Origin: Canna indica
Lineage: Eukaryota > Streptophyta > Magnoliopsida > Zingiberales > Cannaceae
Reading direction: 5' to 3'
Assembly (NCBI GenBank): GCA_034359265.1
Contig: CP136890.1
Span: 91,351,501-91,415,500, forward strand
Length of the DNA: 64,000 nucleotides
Part shown: positions 24,138 to 35,690 of the stretch, piece after piece
Layout: each line of letters starts with the position of its first letter
Position numbering within the stretch: the first letter of the stretch is position 1
Position numbers and translations under genes: made by a program
Notes under the pieces: generated by a model
Seen by the model: the letters and a program-made list of their open reading frames with translations, nothing else
Database searches by the model: none
Told to the model about the DNA's origin: nothing

Positions 24138-24239
24138 CTACAATTTAAAGTCTGAGGAGGGAAATAACAAAAGAATATAATATAAAAGACTTGTGGTAGC
24201 TAAATGAGATTCATTTTTCACATCTGGTATGATTGCAAA

Positions 24240-24310
24240 GGCTTTCCAGGTGGACAAGAGGACTATTGACTGGATCCAGTCTCACTTCTAGATATACTAA
24301 TGCACAATTA
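24240..24310 (+). pseudogene. GLP 3'-end fragment
   Basis: Sixty or so bases match GLP3 (17907-17970): [17 protein letters not shown] and its stop, followed by the same first 3' UTR bases. It starts exactly where copy A stops resembling copy B. Confidence 0.9.
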
Positions 24311-24529
24311 TAATTAATTAATTAATTAATTGGTGTTCATTATGATCATGCATTTTTTGCACTCATTCATTGGCTTGTTGTGTTCATTTCTCTCTTGATC
24401 TACAATTAATTGTGTGTAACCTCTTAAGAGATTAATAAATATACAATTACATGTTATATATACAACTCCGTTTTAATTCCTTGTGAAAATAGATTATAAT
24501 TAACCGCAATATATATACCTCTGAGAATA

Positions 24530-24740
24530 AATAACTAAATTTTCATTGATACATTTATTTAACTTGATACATAACTCACACACTCATACACACATCCATT
24601 CACATACACATACATTCACAACATCACATATACACCCAGATATACATCAAAATAATTATATTTATAATAATAATTATCAACAATCGTATAAAAAACTATA
24701 CGAATCAAAATTATCGTATATATCAACACGATACGATCAA
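24530..24740 (-). mobile_element. CACTA subterminal fragment
   Basis: Matches in reverse the stretch downstream of tnpA in element A (about 23280-23490), rich in CATACACAC-type runs, and also the corresponding part of element E (58430-58640). No terminus is present. Confidence 0.65.
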
Positions 24741-24951
24741 AACTATCATAAGTTAAAGGCAAGGAAGATCATGTGTGCGGGCTAAGAAAGTCATCACACG
24801 ACTTGAAGCAATTCTCAAGATAGTAGTATAAAAGATTGCCAGTAATATAGAATATAGTGTCACGTTGTTTGACGCTTTTATGGTTACTCATGGCTTTAGT
24901 TGAAGTAATTATGATACTTTTGTTGTGAAAGGTTCAAGGATATTTCATTTA
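24741..24951. repeat. Spacer containing a 32-bp repeat of the neighbouring MITE
   Basis: The string AAAGATTGCCAGTAATATAG and the 12 bases after it occur at about 24829 and again inside the MITE at about 25022. The outer copy has no MITE end next to it. Confidence 0.6.
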
Positions 24952-26026
24952 GGTGGCGTTTGGTGCATTACTTTTCAGATTATCAAGTAATCTAAATTAT
25001 TTTTCAGATTGATTGTAATTTAAAAGATTGCCAGTAATATAGAATATAGTGTTTGGTATGCACAAGTAATGTTATGATAAGATTACTAAAATTTACATAG
25101 ACATGTTTGGTATAACAAATATATTACCAAGTAATGAGATATACTTTTTGAAAATACCATTTTCATAAATATATTATAATATTATAATTAATCATATTAT
25201 ATAATATTATATATATATATATATATATAATATAATATAATATAATATAATATAATAATATAGTATAATATTATTATATTATTATAATAATATAACACTA
25301 TATAATATGTATACTATAATATAATAATATAATATAATATTATAATATTATTATAATATTATATCATGGGAGAAGTCGTGGGAGGAGCAAAGAACTTGTT
25401 AACATAATATAATATAAAAAATATATATATAATATAATATAATATAATAGTATAATATTATATAATATTAAAATAATGTAATATAATATAAAAATATATA
25501 TATAATATAATATTATAATATTATAATATAATATAATATTATAATATTATAATAATATAATATTATAATATTATAATAATATAATATTATAATATTATAA
25601 TAATATTATGTCATGGAAGAAATCATGGGAGCAAAAAACTTGTTAATATAATATAATATAATAATATATAATATAATATAATATAATATTATAATATTAT
25701 ATTATAATATTATATTATAATATTATTATAATATTATATCATGGGAGAAGTCGTGGGAGGAGCAGAGACCTTGTAAAAAAGCTAGAATTTAAGGAGGGCA
25801 ATTTTATCTTAAAAATTAATTCAAGATTATCACTTCAAAGGTAATCCACATAAACACCTCTCCATTAAGCAATCTGGATTACCACTTTGATGACAATCTA
25901 GATTATCAAGGCAATCCACATTACCTGCATAAGTGAGACACCAAACAAGGTAATGTATGGGGTCCAGATAATTTAAAGACAAGATTGCCAGCAATATGGA
26001 TGGATTGCCTCATACCAAACGCCTCC
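24952..26026. mobile_element. Harbinger/Tourist-type MITE (1075 bp), TTA target duplication
   Basis: Left end GGTGGCGTTTGGTGCATTAC and right end (reverse) GGAGGCGTTTGGTATGAGG, flanked by TTA at 24949-24951 and 26027-26029. The GGCGTTTGGT terminus and TTA duplication fit PIF/Harbinger MITEs. The centre 25190-25740 is almost pure AT (TATAATA repeats) with the internal motif CATGGGAGAAGTCGTGGGAG repeated near 25366, 25612 and 25740. No ORF. Confidence 0.8.
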
Positions 26027-26149
26027 TTATTTATCTGGTATTTTACGGTAATGATACTTTATGCGGCAATCTTAATTCACATTAAATCAAATAAATTTAT
26101 TATTAATATATATTAATATTTGAAAAATAATATTATGTATAATAATGTA

Positions 26150-27132
26150 TGCAACGCGGTTGTGGATGTACTCCCCCGTCCCATGTGCTCGACGGTGAGT
26201 CCGCTCAAACACCGCCATCGGGGAGGGTCGCTGGACAGTCCCGTCATCCGACACCGTCGTCTACATTTACAAAACAAATACATTAATTAATACACATAAT
26301 AACAAATAAAATATATAATTAAAAGATATACTTACCATACGGTTTGCGTGCACTGCAAATGCAACAGAGCCGCCGGTGTGACGCGCTGCTCCCCCCGACC
26401 TGCGATTTCTAGCCGCATTCCGAGAAACCTCCTGCCATCGATCCGTCGACCATATCCCCACGAGCTGGTCCCATATATTCGGAGTAATCCAACCGGGGCC
26501 GTATCCCCGAGTCTCCGCGATGTTAGTGGTCCCAGCTCGGGCCATCGCTTGCCCCAGCTGCCCGTTGTACCTTGCCCGGGAAATAGCCTCCCAGGCAGCG
26601 TAAATGAAGGGCCTCTGGTCCTCGGCCCATGTATAGCGAGCCTGCAAAATAATAATATCAGTACCAATATTAATATATCATCATGCATGTAAAAAATAAT
26701 AATAATACGTGCCTCAAACTCGCGCCATAACATGTCGACGTGCTCGCTAGGCACGTGAGACCACGTAGGCCATGCCCCGTGCATGTATCGTCGAATAGTA
26801 GAAGAAATGCTCCTCGGCACTTCTTCTTGCTCGAACCTGCACAACAAAAATAAATTTTAATATTATATTATGATATAATGAATTTGCAATGATTCATAAT
26901 TCATGATATATTACCGCTCCCCAATCACGCTAATCAATCTACGTGACTCTGTGGCTGGTGGAGGCTGCCACCTGTTCGGCCCGCGTGGCCGCCTACGTCT
27001 GGATGTACTAGCCTCGGCAGTATCATCCTCATGAGTATCAGCAACAGGAGGATCAGCAGCATGAGTAAGTGCTGGAGTCTCACCGATCGGAGACTCCGAA
27101 ACTCTCCTGCGTCGATAACCACGACCAGACAT
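26150..27132 (-). pseudogene. tnpA-like gene of element D, 3' truncated
   Basis: The best preserved 5' half in the window. Exon 1 27132 to about 26913 (MSGRGYRRRRVSES, ending GAGCG|GTAATA), exon 2 with FEQEEVPRSIS, exon 3 with ARYTWAEDQRPFIY and WITPNIWDQLVGIW, then exon 4 with FERTHRRAHGTGEYI. The intron after WREFE appears to use a GC donor (GAG|GCACGT), seen in all copies. The coiled-coil last exon is missing. Likely role in active relatives: binding of subterminal repeats with TNP2. Confidence 0.8.
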
Positions 27133-27208
27133 ATCTGTCGAACAGACATATAATCATATTATTGTATAAATAGTAGAGATATATTTAATAAAATATATAC
27201 TTTACAAT

Positions 27209-27774
27209 TATTCTTCATCATCTGAATAATAGTCTTCGAATTCTTCTTCTTCTTCCTCTTCTTCATCTCCAGCTTCCTCAATTTCATGATCGTCATCATC
27301 AGCATATTCAACTTCTAATTGAATTGACGTTGTGTCTGCATCCTCGAGTATTGGAATAATACGATCCACAGCAGGAAGATCATCTTCTTGTTAGAAACCA
27401 GGAGGATCATTTTCTCCTACTATCGGATCAATTTTTCCTCTACCTTTTGTCTTACAGACTACACGCCAATCTGCTCTATCTTTATTTTTAGCCGGATACT
27501 TCGCGTAATATTCTTGTTCGGCTTGTGATGCCAATATAAAAAGCTCATTTGCTGCCAATTTCGATTTGTAATTAACCTCAACAAGTTTGTATTTTGGATG
27601 AACTTTCATGCCCCTTTCTGTTGTATCGAACCAATGACATCTAAATAGGATCACTGATTTCAAGCCGAAGTAGTGCAACTCTATCACTTCTTCCACCAGT
27701 CCATAAAAATCCATATCACATTCAACATAGGTTGTCCCTTTCACGCAGACCCCAAATTGTCCAATCAGGGACAA
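27209..27774 (-). pseudogene. TNP2 transposase C-terminal remnant of element D
   Basis: Reads VCVKGTTYVECDMDFYGLVE, the DUF4216-type region, then KNKDRADWRVVCKTKGRG and NDPPGF followed by a TAA at about 27391. The frame stays open after it (QEDDLPAVDRIIPILEDAD and a Glu/Asp run), so the TAA is an internal nonsense. The whole N-terminal and catalytic part is deleted. It supplies the TNP2 tail that element C lacks. Confidence 0.8.
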
Positions 27775-27949
27775 TTCAAGAATTGTACGTCGTATAAAAG
27801 ATCATCTACTTCTTTTACACGAACATACAATTCCCGAACGGATCTAAGGTTTTGCTAAATCATATCCGATTCGTCGATGCGTACGTGAAACATATCAACT
27901 CGTCGGATGGATGATTATTTTCTAAATATTTCGAGATAGTTCGAGTCCA

Positions 27950-28235
27950 TATTGGACGATTTCGGCGCGCGTCCGAAGTGGACGATTCTGGCGCGAGTCC
28001 GAAGTGGACGATTCCGGCGCGAGTCCGAATTGGACGATTCCGGCGCGCGTCCGAAGTGGACGATTCCGGCGCGAGTCCGAATTGGACAATTCCGGCGCGC
28101 GTCCGAAGTGGAGAATTCCGGCGCGAGTCCGAATTGGACGATTCCGGCACGCGTCCGAATTGGACGATTTTGGCGCGCGTCCGAAGTGGACGATTCCGGC
28201 GCGCGTCCGAAGTGGACGATTCCGGCGCGCGTCCG
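27950..28235. repeat. 26-bp tandem repeat in element D leader
   Basis: About eleven units of the type GTCCGAAGTGGACGATTCCG + GCGCGA/C. All three plus frames stay open across it, so it produces long spurious frames with WTIPARVR-like periods. Confidence 0.9.
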
Positions 28236-28936
28236 AAATTAATCTAAATCCTAATAATTAATCTAACAAATTAAACAATTAATCTAAACAATTAATTAAC
28301 AATTATAAAATAATTAATTAACAATTATAAAATAATATAATATATATATATATAAATTCCGGCGCCGGAGTCCACCCTCCGGCGCCGGCGTACAGTGGCC
28401 GGACACACTGTCCGGCCACTGTAGAAGGTCCGGCGGCGGCCATAGGCTGACCGCCGCCGGCCGAAACCCTAGAAATAGGGTTTCGGTCGGATTTTAACCT
28501 ATACTCCGGCCGGCCGATCAACATACCGGCAGCAGCGGCAGCGGCGGCGAGAGGCGTCGGCGTCGGCAGGAGCGGCGGCGGCAGCAGCGGGAGGAAGAAG
28601 GGTCGGGCGCGAGAGCGTGCCCTATATAAACTTATCAGCAACGGCTCACTCGACCGTTAGAAAGCCGTTGCTGATAAGTTATCATCAGCAACGACTCACT
28701 TATCCGTTAGCAAGCCGTTGCTGAAAATTAAAAAATCAGCAACGGCTCGCCTTTCCGTCCGAAAGCCGTTGCTGATAATTAAAATAATCAGCAACGGCTC
28801 GGTTTTCTGTTAGAACGCCGTTGCAGATACAGATATCTGCAACGACTCGAGCGGCCGTAAGAATGCCGTTGCAAATAGCAACGGCTTGAGCGGCCGTTGC
28901 TAATAGACGTTGCTGAAGACCAAGTTTCTAGTAGTG

Positions 28937-29915
28937 AGTCTGAATCGATCATTAGCGTTGAACTCGAATAACTTCGGATATAGAGAAGAGAGAATGTGCT
29001 GCCAAGGAACTCCCCCGGGATCAAAGAGCTTTCGGATCTATTTGCATAATCTTGCTCGATTGTGAGAAGGTAGATCTAGAATGATAAGACCTCCATCATA
29101 TCCGCACGGTCCCGAGTTAAGGAATCCCAGCTGACCAAGCACTTGACCTGAGGAGAGACATACCCAAGACCCATCCAAAAGAAGGTCCGACGACTTCGAT
29201 CAATTTGGTTGCATACCCAGCGAGGGGCTAGAAAAATGGAGAAGAAGTATGCGGCTTGGCTTGTAAGCACGCTATTGATAAGGGTGAGACGCCCAACCCT
29301 TGAAAGTAGTGGTGCCAGCCAGAAGGCCAGGGTGGAGTCTACTCTTGCAATGAGCCTAGACCAATCGGCCTTCGTGGGCCTACCAGCTCTCAGAGGGAGG
29401 CCCAGGTAAGTAAGGGGAAAGGTACCTTCTGTACATCCACATATATTAGCAGCCATAGTTGCCTTTTTGCTATTGCGACCGATGTGAATCACCTTGGTAT
29501 TGAGAGTATTCAACTTCAGCCCCGAGTACAGTTCAAAGCATTTAACAATAAGACCAAGATTCCCAAGCGAGACCTCATCAGTTTTACAGAAGAGAAGAAT
29601 GTCATCTGCGAAAAAAATGTGTGTAATACTCTTCTGCAGAAAAGAATTAAGGGCCCCTGTCACCATGCCCTGATCCGCTGCACTAGAAATGAGCTTAGAC
29701 AGAGAATCAGTTACAAGATTGAAGAGAAGGGGGGAGAGAGGATTTCTCTGGCGCACCCCCCTCTTGTGGTGGAAGGGTCTGCCTTCTTTCCCATTGATCA
29801 ATAAAGCGGACTCAGCCGTACCAAGAATGTGATGAACCCAAGAAATCCATTTAGGAGTAAATCCGCGGGCAGTCGTAAGCTGAATCAAGAAATCCCAATT
29901 AACTGAATCATTCAA
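28937..29915 (-). pseudogene. LINE reverse-transcriptase fragment
   Basis: The frame from 29915 down to 29076, continuing in a shifted frame to 28937, shows RT motifs: GVRQRNPLSPLLFNLVTDSL, IFFADDILLF (catalytic FADD), GLKLNTLNTK, then YLGLPLRAGRPT. Both ends are missing: 5' truncated near 29915 and interrupted by CACTA D. No endonuclease domain. The match to 15536-15726 shows that it predates the inverted duplication. Confidence 0.85.
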
Positions 29916-30838
29916 TCTTGAATTAATTACACAATATATATTTAGGGATAATTTTAATTGGGTGTTGTACTAAGTTGACTATATTTCATGTGTAATGTAG
30001 AAGAACCGTTAATTTGTAGTTCCCCACTAGAAGATATTGAGAGGGTAAAACAACATATTTAGGTATTATCATATAATCTAAATGGGTTAAGCTTTTAGAT
30101 TAGATAGAATCAATGTTCATGTACGTACGTCGACTGTGTGGCTCATATGTTAGGTTTAAATTTTTTTATTCTAAATTTGGTAGATATATACGATAATCCA
30201 CTACAACAAACTATGTAAATTCCAACATGTATGTTATAATTACGTATGACCGAAGAAGACGACCGAGGACAGATGGATATATATGAAAAAGACTTGGGTG
30301 CAGTCGCGGCAACACCCAAACCCGTGCTACCCCAATCATGGGGCAGAATGCACTAGCTACCTCCAGGGTTTTGGCCAGGGGACCCATGCACTGGAGTGGG
30401 TCCCAGCCCACGCTGCCCCGAGATTGGGGCAGCATGGGCTTCGCTGCAGTTGCGGCTGCACTGGCCGATGGATATATGTAGAGTGAATTAGCCAAAGGAG
30501 GCCGAGTAATAAAATTATCTCGCATGTATGCATATATATATGACATTATGTATGCTAGCTGACAAGATTTATCTACGCAAAGAGACTTTACTGGGGCGTA
30601 ATAAAAATTCAAAAGTAAAGATATCATTGACTGCCATAACAACACCATCCATAATCAGTTTAATCATTTCAGCTTCTTAATTAATGTTACAAAAACATTG
30701 AATTGTTACACACTATTTTGCACATATATATTGCAACAAATGAACCAAATGATAGTATATAATTAATGACAAGAATGAAAATAAGCAACATTAATCAATA
30801 TGCATGCAGTAATATATCTTGTTGTGTTTAATTAATCT

Positions 30839-32264
30839 CTAAAATTTTGCTTGGATTCGGTCCACAATCTTCTTATCGACCTGAAAGGCCTTTGTGAGAA
30901 CATCATCAGAAATGTCAGGGTTCGATCCAAAGACTGCATTGGCAATGGTGATCACTCTGGGGTTTTGGCTGCTGAGAGCCGCAAGTGCTACGACATTATT
31001 GGTGCCATGATTGTATTGGAAGTGGATGAGGCCTTGAGGGAAGACAAACACATTGCCCTTGTTGAGGACTTTGGTGAAGAGCTTGTTGTTGGGGTTGGAC
31101 GTGACAAATCCGACATAGAGATAGCCTTCCAACACTGTCAATATCTCGGTCGCCCGAGGATGGATGTGGGGAGCATTAAGCCCATAAGGTGCATAGTCTA
31201 TCCGGACAATGGAGATGCCGAGAGTGTTGAGCCGTGGAATTTGGTTCACATTCACGGTTGTGACATTGGATCTAACTTTGTTGGTGGTGTTTCCAGGCTT
31301 GTCGAGGCCCGAGAAGAAGAAATCTTCGGCTTTCACGAGTTTTAAATCCTTGTAGGCAAAACCTGTTAGGAAGAAATTGGGTCTTCCTGCAAGGATCCAA
31401 AAATCCAAACGCCAAAAGGTAAAATACCAAAACGAGTAAATCCAGAAATAATACAAAGAACACTAAATTTACATGGTTCAGCCCGGCGGGGTACCGGACC
31501 TACTCCACGGGGAGAAGAGGACACTTGATTTTATTAAAAGGAGGAGAAAACACGACCAATACAAGAGCGGAATACAATTGATTAATAAACTGTAAAGAAA
31601 AGTACTGCATGTTCTCGGATATTTTTTTGCACTCTGAAATCTGGATTCCTGCTTCTGCTTGAAAACTGTGGATGCGGTGTCCTTGATCTTCTTGTTTCTG
31701 CCTAAGACGGTGTGAAGAGGAAGAGAGCCGCTGGAAAGGGATCCTGCCTGAGAAACAGAGTAGATGGGAGGCTATGAGAATTATTGGGATGATTTCTGAA
31801 ACTGCATATTAGGCCACTATTTATAATACAGGGGGATAGTCAATTCATGCCTAATTTGGTGGAGAAAAAATCTCCAAGGTTTTTGCTGCTCCGTTCGATT
31901 TAATCGGATGGCTGAAATGCTTCTTTTGACCTAGAAAATTAGCTTGTGTTAATCAAGCCCAATTTCATAATGGATTCGGGTTTAAAATGATTCAACCCTC
32001 ACAAAACCATTCACAAGTACTGCATATATCATATGTGCCAACGTTGAAATTAATTATGAACAAATTATTAGCATTGATCTCAAAATTAAAAAAATATATA
32101 TAATTACTTTTGAGAAAAATAAATATATAATTAGGATATATATACTAACCATTTGAAGTTTTGTCAGCGACACAAAAGTCTTGGAGTGTAGTGGGTTCAG
32201 TAGCCATGGCTGGAGAAGAAGCGAAAGCAAGCAGACAAACCAAGAAGACAATGTAGGTAGCCAT
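30839..32264 (-). pseudogene. GLP4, germin-like gene split by a solo LTR
   Basis: Exon 1 32264-32150; exon 2 starts at 32019 (acceptor TGCAG) and is interrupted after about 16 nt, resuming at 31363 down to 30839. The rest is readable to its stop: [30 protein letters not shown], then [16 protein letters not shown]. Against GLP2 it has changes at conserved places: C to Y in FACxD (the second germin cysteine), GD to GN in box 2, IPG to IPR, NPG to NPR. With the insertion and the missing TATA region it should be non-functional. Confidence 0.9.
31364..32003. mobile_element. Solo LTR (about 640 bp) in GLP4 exon 2
   Basis: Begins TGTTAGGAAGAAATTGGG and ends ATTCAACCCTCACA, flanked on both sides by AAACC (31359-31363 and 32004-32008). 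TG...CA ends with a 5-bp target duplication define an LTR. The internal TTTACATGGTTCAGCCC and ACTCCACGGGGAGAAGAG block is typical of plant Copia-type LTRs. No internal retroelement sequence, so it is a solo LTR left by recombination between two LTRs. Confidence 0.88.
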
Positions 32265-32395
32265 TTGATATCTTTTTCTAGCTAATTAATTAGTGTTATA
32301 ATTAGATCCAGCACAAGTAGTATATTTGTAAAGAGAGAAAACAAAGATGACAAGTATTGTGTTTGTGTTGGCAGAATTAAGAAGAGTCGATCGAT

Positions 32396-33002
32396 ACACG
32401 AATTATAAAATTCTTTGATAGAATGAAAAACCCAATGAAATCGACATCAAATCCACGGCAAGAACTCAAGAACAGGGAAGGGTAGTGGCTAGATTCTATA
32501 AATAAGGAAGAAGAGGATTAAATCGCTCACCGCTTAGGGAAGATGAAAGGGAAGAAGAGTAATTAAATTCCTCCGACGACCGCCTCCGACGAGATCGCCA
32601 AAGTCCGGCCGTGGTCTGATCGTCCCCTCCCTGCGTCGCTCCTTCTCGGAATTGGGTGCTCTCGGCGCCCAGCCACACAACCCTTGTCAATTTATAACTT
32701 TCGGATTTAATTATACCCCAAGTTACCTTTTTACCCTTACACTTAAATCAATTGGAAAAAGATTCATTTAGAGTTCGATCTAAGTCCGATTCGAACTCCG
32801 ATCGAACCGCTGAGTTCATCTTGAAATCTACTATCATAATATCATGCCAAAATTGCAGAAATAATAGATATGAAATGTCTCTAATTTTTTTCTAAATTAA
32901 ATCTTACCAAGTTTCGCTCGAAACTCCACTAATTTGCCTGATTTAAGTCTTCGTGTTCCTGCTACGAAACCGATTAAATATAATTTTTTTTTTGTTATAA
33001 CA
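32396..33002. other. Unassigned, possible LTR-like sequence on the minus strand
   Basis: On the minus strand it runs from TGTTATAACAAAA to a GC-rich part with TATTTATAGAATC, the general make-up of an LTR or promoter-leader, but no paired end or target duplication was seen. A short frame at 32496-32690 is not supported as a gene. Confidence 0.3.
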
Positions 33003-35690
33003 CTTTGACTAATCTATTGAATAATGTCGTTGAGAATAAAGAGATTGTCCCTTTCAAGCTTAAAAATAATTTTCAAATTTCACATTTTATGTATGTAGAT
33101 GATGTCTTGCCTGTCTTTAGAGCCACTAATAAAGGTTTTTATGTTGTTAAGAAAATTCTCTCCATTTATGAATGCCTAACTGGGCAAGCTGCTAATCTTC
33201 ATAAATATGAGGTTTTCTTTTCAAAAAATATTGCTCCAAATGTTAAACATCACATCTGTAATATTCTAAATATGAAATAGGGTAATTTTCCTTTTAAATA
33301 CTTAGGAGCTATCATTTCTCCTGGAGAGCTCCCCCTATTCTTATGATTATGTTCTTGAAAATATAAACAATAGAATTGATTCTTGGCAAACTAATTTCAT
33401 TTCACAAGCGGGTCGTATTATTTTATTCAAATCTATTTTGAATTCCATTCCATTGCATACATTATCTGTCTCTTGGATGTCTTCTAAGCTAATTGACTCT
33501 ATTAATTCAAAGATAAGACATTTCATTTGGTCTTCCAAAAGAAATAGTAAAGGTCTTCGTTTAATAAGTTGAGATACCTTAACTCTCCCAAAGAAGGATG
33601 GGTTTTAGGGATTCAGGACCTTCATCTTAAAGTTAAGACTCTTCAATTAAAGATAATTCATTCTTACCTTGAGAATAGTAATTCCATTTGGGTTCAGCTT
33701 GTGAGGAACAATTATCTTTTACTTACTCAAGTGTCTATCAATACTCCTGTTAATTGTGCTTATGCTTGGAAACTTTTTTTTCTACTTTTTTTTTATTCAA
33801 AAAAAAAGAAGTTTACACAGACCTCATGACAGAGTCCCTAATTACAATATTGACTAAATCAGGGGGCCAATCTTCCTCCCAAATTAAATTTCTTTCCAAA
33901 CGCCTAGCTTGAACAGCTAGCCAATCAGCAGCTTTATTTGCCTCTCGTCTGGCAAATTTAAAAGTCACGTTATCATACTTACCTGCAATGAATTTAATAT
34001 CATCAATAATATTTTTGACACACCAATCAATACGACTGTAATTATTACACATGTCAATGAAAAGTTTTGAATCATATTCAATTATAATGTGTTTCATATT
34101 AAGCTTAGCAGCATATTTCATAGCTAGATTTACAGCAAGACCTCATTAACTAAAACAGAATTATTATGATTAATCCTAGCAACAACATAAACAATTTCTC
34201 CTTTAAAATTCCTGCAAATAGCAGAATAAGAACCAAAATTCGCATGAGCAGAAATTGATGCGTCTACATTCCATTTAAAGATCCCTTTAGGAGGCGGAGA
34301 CCAATTATTCCTAGAATTTATATCAGACTTATTCCCCTCAAATATATCTTTAAGAAACTTCTTAATTCTAGTTGTTCTACTTATGTAATGAATGATTCTT
34401 GGTGTTTTGACATTCCTTTTTCTAAAATGCCAACCTTTATAAATATGGATGTAAATCTTGATTCTCTTTCTGTTAACTTTCTAATACATGAGAATGCTTG
34501 GAATGATGATTATGGTATGCTTTGTTTTCATCCATATCTGTGGGAATCCATCAAAAAGGTTGTCTTGCCCCCAAATTCTCGATGATGATACCTGAGTGTG
34601 GGATCATTAGGCTAATGAGTCTGTTATAACTGGTTTGGCCTACTCTTTTCTAAGAAGTCGTAGCCTTCAGGTCCACATCAATTCTATTACTTGGTCTGCC
34701 CTTTGGCAGCTTAAATTACCTCTAAAAATCTTAATTTTTTTGTGGAAACTATTTCATGGTAGACTCTCTCCTAGGATTTACTTAAACCAAATTGGCTTGG
34801 GTTTTGTTTCTGAGTGCCTTCTTTGCCTTGGTTCTGTTGAGATAGAGTCTATTGACCATCTGTTTCTTTTCTACCCCTTTGCTTCATTTGTTTGATCCTT
34901 ACTTTCCTCTAGAATAAATTCTGATTTCTCCTCAAGAGATTCCTGGGTTGAGGGAAGTTGGCTTAAGCTACCCACTTTTCAGACTAAGTCCTTGATTGTT
35001 GTGACGTTTTGGTTTACTTGGCACACTAAAAATGAAAAGGTCCACCTTGTCAGACAGCATTCCCCTCTTAGCCTCACTTTAAGAATACTGGCCTTCTATG
35101 CATAGATAACTCAAACTAGGGTATCTGAGGGTAACAGTTTAACTTCTTCAAGTTCTGTTAATCCTCCTAGGTGGATTCCCCCATATATTGGTTTTTACAA
35201 AATTAACTTTGATGGTTCTTAGCATGTTTCTTATGCTGGTTTAGGTTTTGTTGTTCATGATAATCAGGGTCACTGCTTACATGCTGCTAGTATATTCATT
35301 CCAAATATTATTTCTCCTATTTTATCCGAGGCTAATGCTCTTCTTCATGCCATTCAGTATGCTGTGCAACAGCACTTTACTCATGTTATTTTTGAAGGTG
35401 ATTCTAAGAATTTAATACAAGCTATCCAAAGTGCTTGCTCAGTTCCTTTGAGACTTAGGCTTATTGTCGGTCAAATTAGAAATTTCATTTCTAATTTTTA
35501 ATTTTGTAATTTTTGTTTTTATTTTCGAGAATATAATAAAGCAGCCCATTGGGGTGCAAATCAAGCTCGAGGCCTACAAGAATCCAATGTGTGGACTTCT
35601 ATACAGCTTCCTGAGCTCGACTTTGTATTAGACTTGGACTTTTCTTGTTTTAATTGCTAGTTATAGATTTTTGTATTTGGTAAAAAAAAA
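33003..35690 (+). mobile_element. LINE 3' half (RT, zinc knuckle region, RNase H), decayed
   Basis: Broken frames in order: RT with FMYVDDVLPVF and GQAANLHKYEVFFSKN, then KYLGAIISPGE, thumb region (GRIILFKSILNSIPLH), zf-RVT-like region (LKLPLKILIFLWKLFHGRLS, then ECLLCLGSVE and DHLF), and RNase H (YKINFDGS, SEANALLHAIQYAV, FEGDSKNLIQAIQ, then NKAAHWGANQA). It ends with an A-run at about 35681-35690. Many stops and frameshifts. Its 5' part is absent. Confidence 0.85.
33788..34374 (-). mobile_element. 5'-truncated LINE nested in the LINE above
   Basis: Minus-strand RNase H frame (IIEYDSKLFIDMCNNYS, then FKFARREANKAADWLAVQAR) ending in an A-rich tail (T-run near 33788 on plus). Direct repeats TTCTACTT flank it at 33780-33787 and 34375-34382, a fair 8-bp target duplication. 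It therefore inserted in the opposite orientation into the older LINE. Confidence 0.75.

Larger units (their letters stand above)
15721..24239 (+). repeat. 8.5 kb segmental duplication, copy A
   Basis: Nearly base-for-base identical to 48356-56869, in the same orientation. Differences seen: one missing A near 15736, a longer AT run at 16878-16914 (6 bp), 10 bp absent near 18900 and 9 bp extra near 20890, plus scattered substitutions. It carries the pseudo-GLP exon 1, GLP3a, a CACTA MITE and CACTA element A. The AT microsatellite explains the offset change. Confidence 0.95.
26140..28936 (-). mobile_element. CACTA element D, one end lost
   Basis: Read on the minus strand it begins CACTACTAGAAACTTGGTC at 28936, with CAGCAACGGC-type repeats, the GC-rich leader with hairpins, the 26-bp tandem repeats, a TNP2 C-terminal remnant and tnpA exons 1-4. 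It stops at 26140 in the middle of the tnpA region, so the other terminus is missing and no target-site duplication can be scored. It is inserted in the LINE RT frame at 28937. Confidence 0.9.
29714..32395 (-). repeat. Inverted-duplication arm 2 (GLP4 locus)
   Basis: Reverse copy of 13722-15726, interrupted by the solo LTR. The homology stops at 32395, just before the place where GLP2 has its TATA run, so the GLP4 core promoter was not copied. The stretch 29920-30838 holds no gene. Confidence 0.88.

Noticed and set aside
25190..25740. AT satellite or origin-like region
   Set aside because: It is the core of the Harbinger-type MITE; related AT core at 3340-3500 in the older copy.
27860..28261. 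Overlapping open frames on both strands
   Set aside because: They are made by the 26-bp tandem repeat of CACTA D; repeated WTIPARVR-type periods, no start context or domain.
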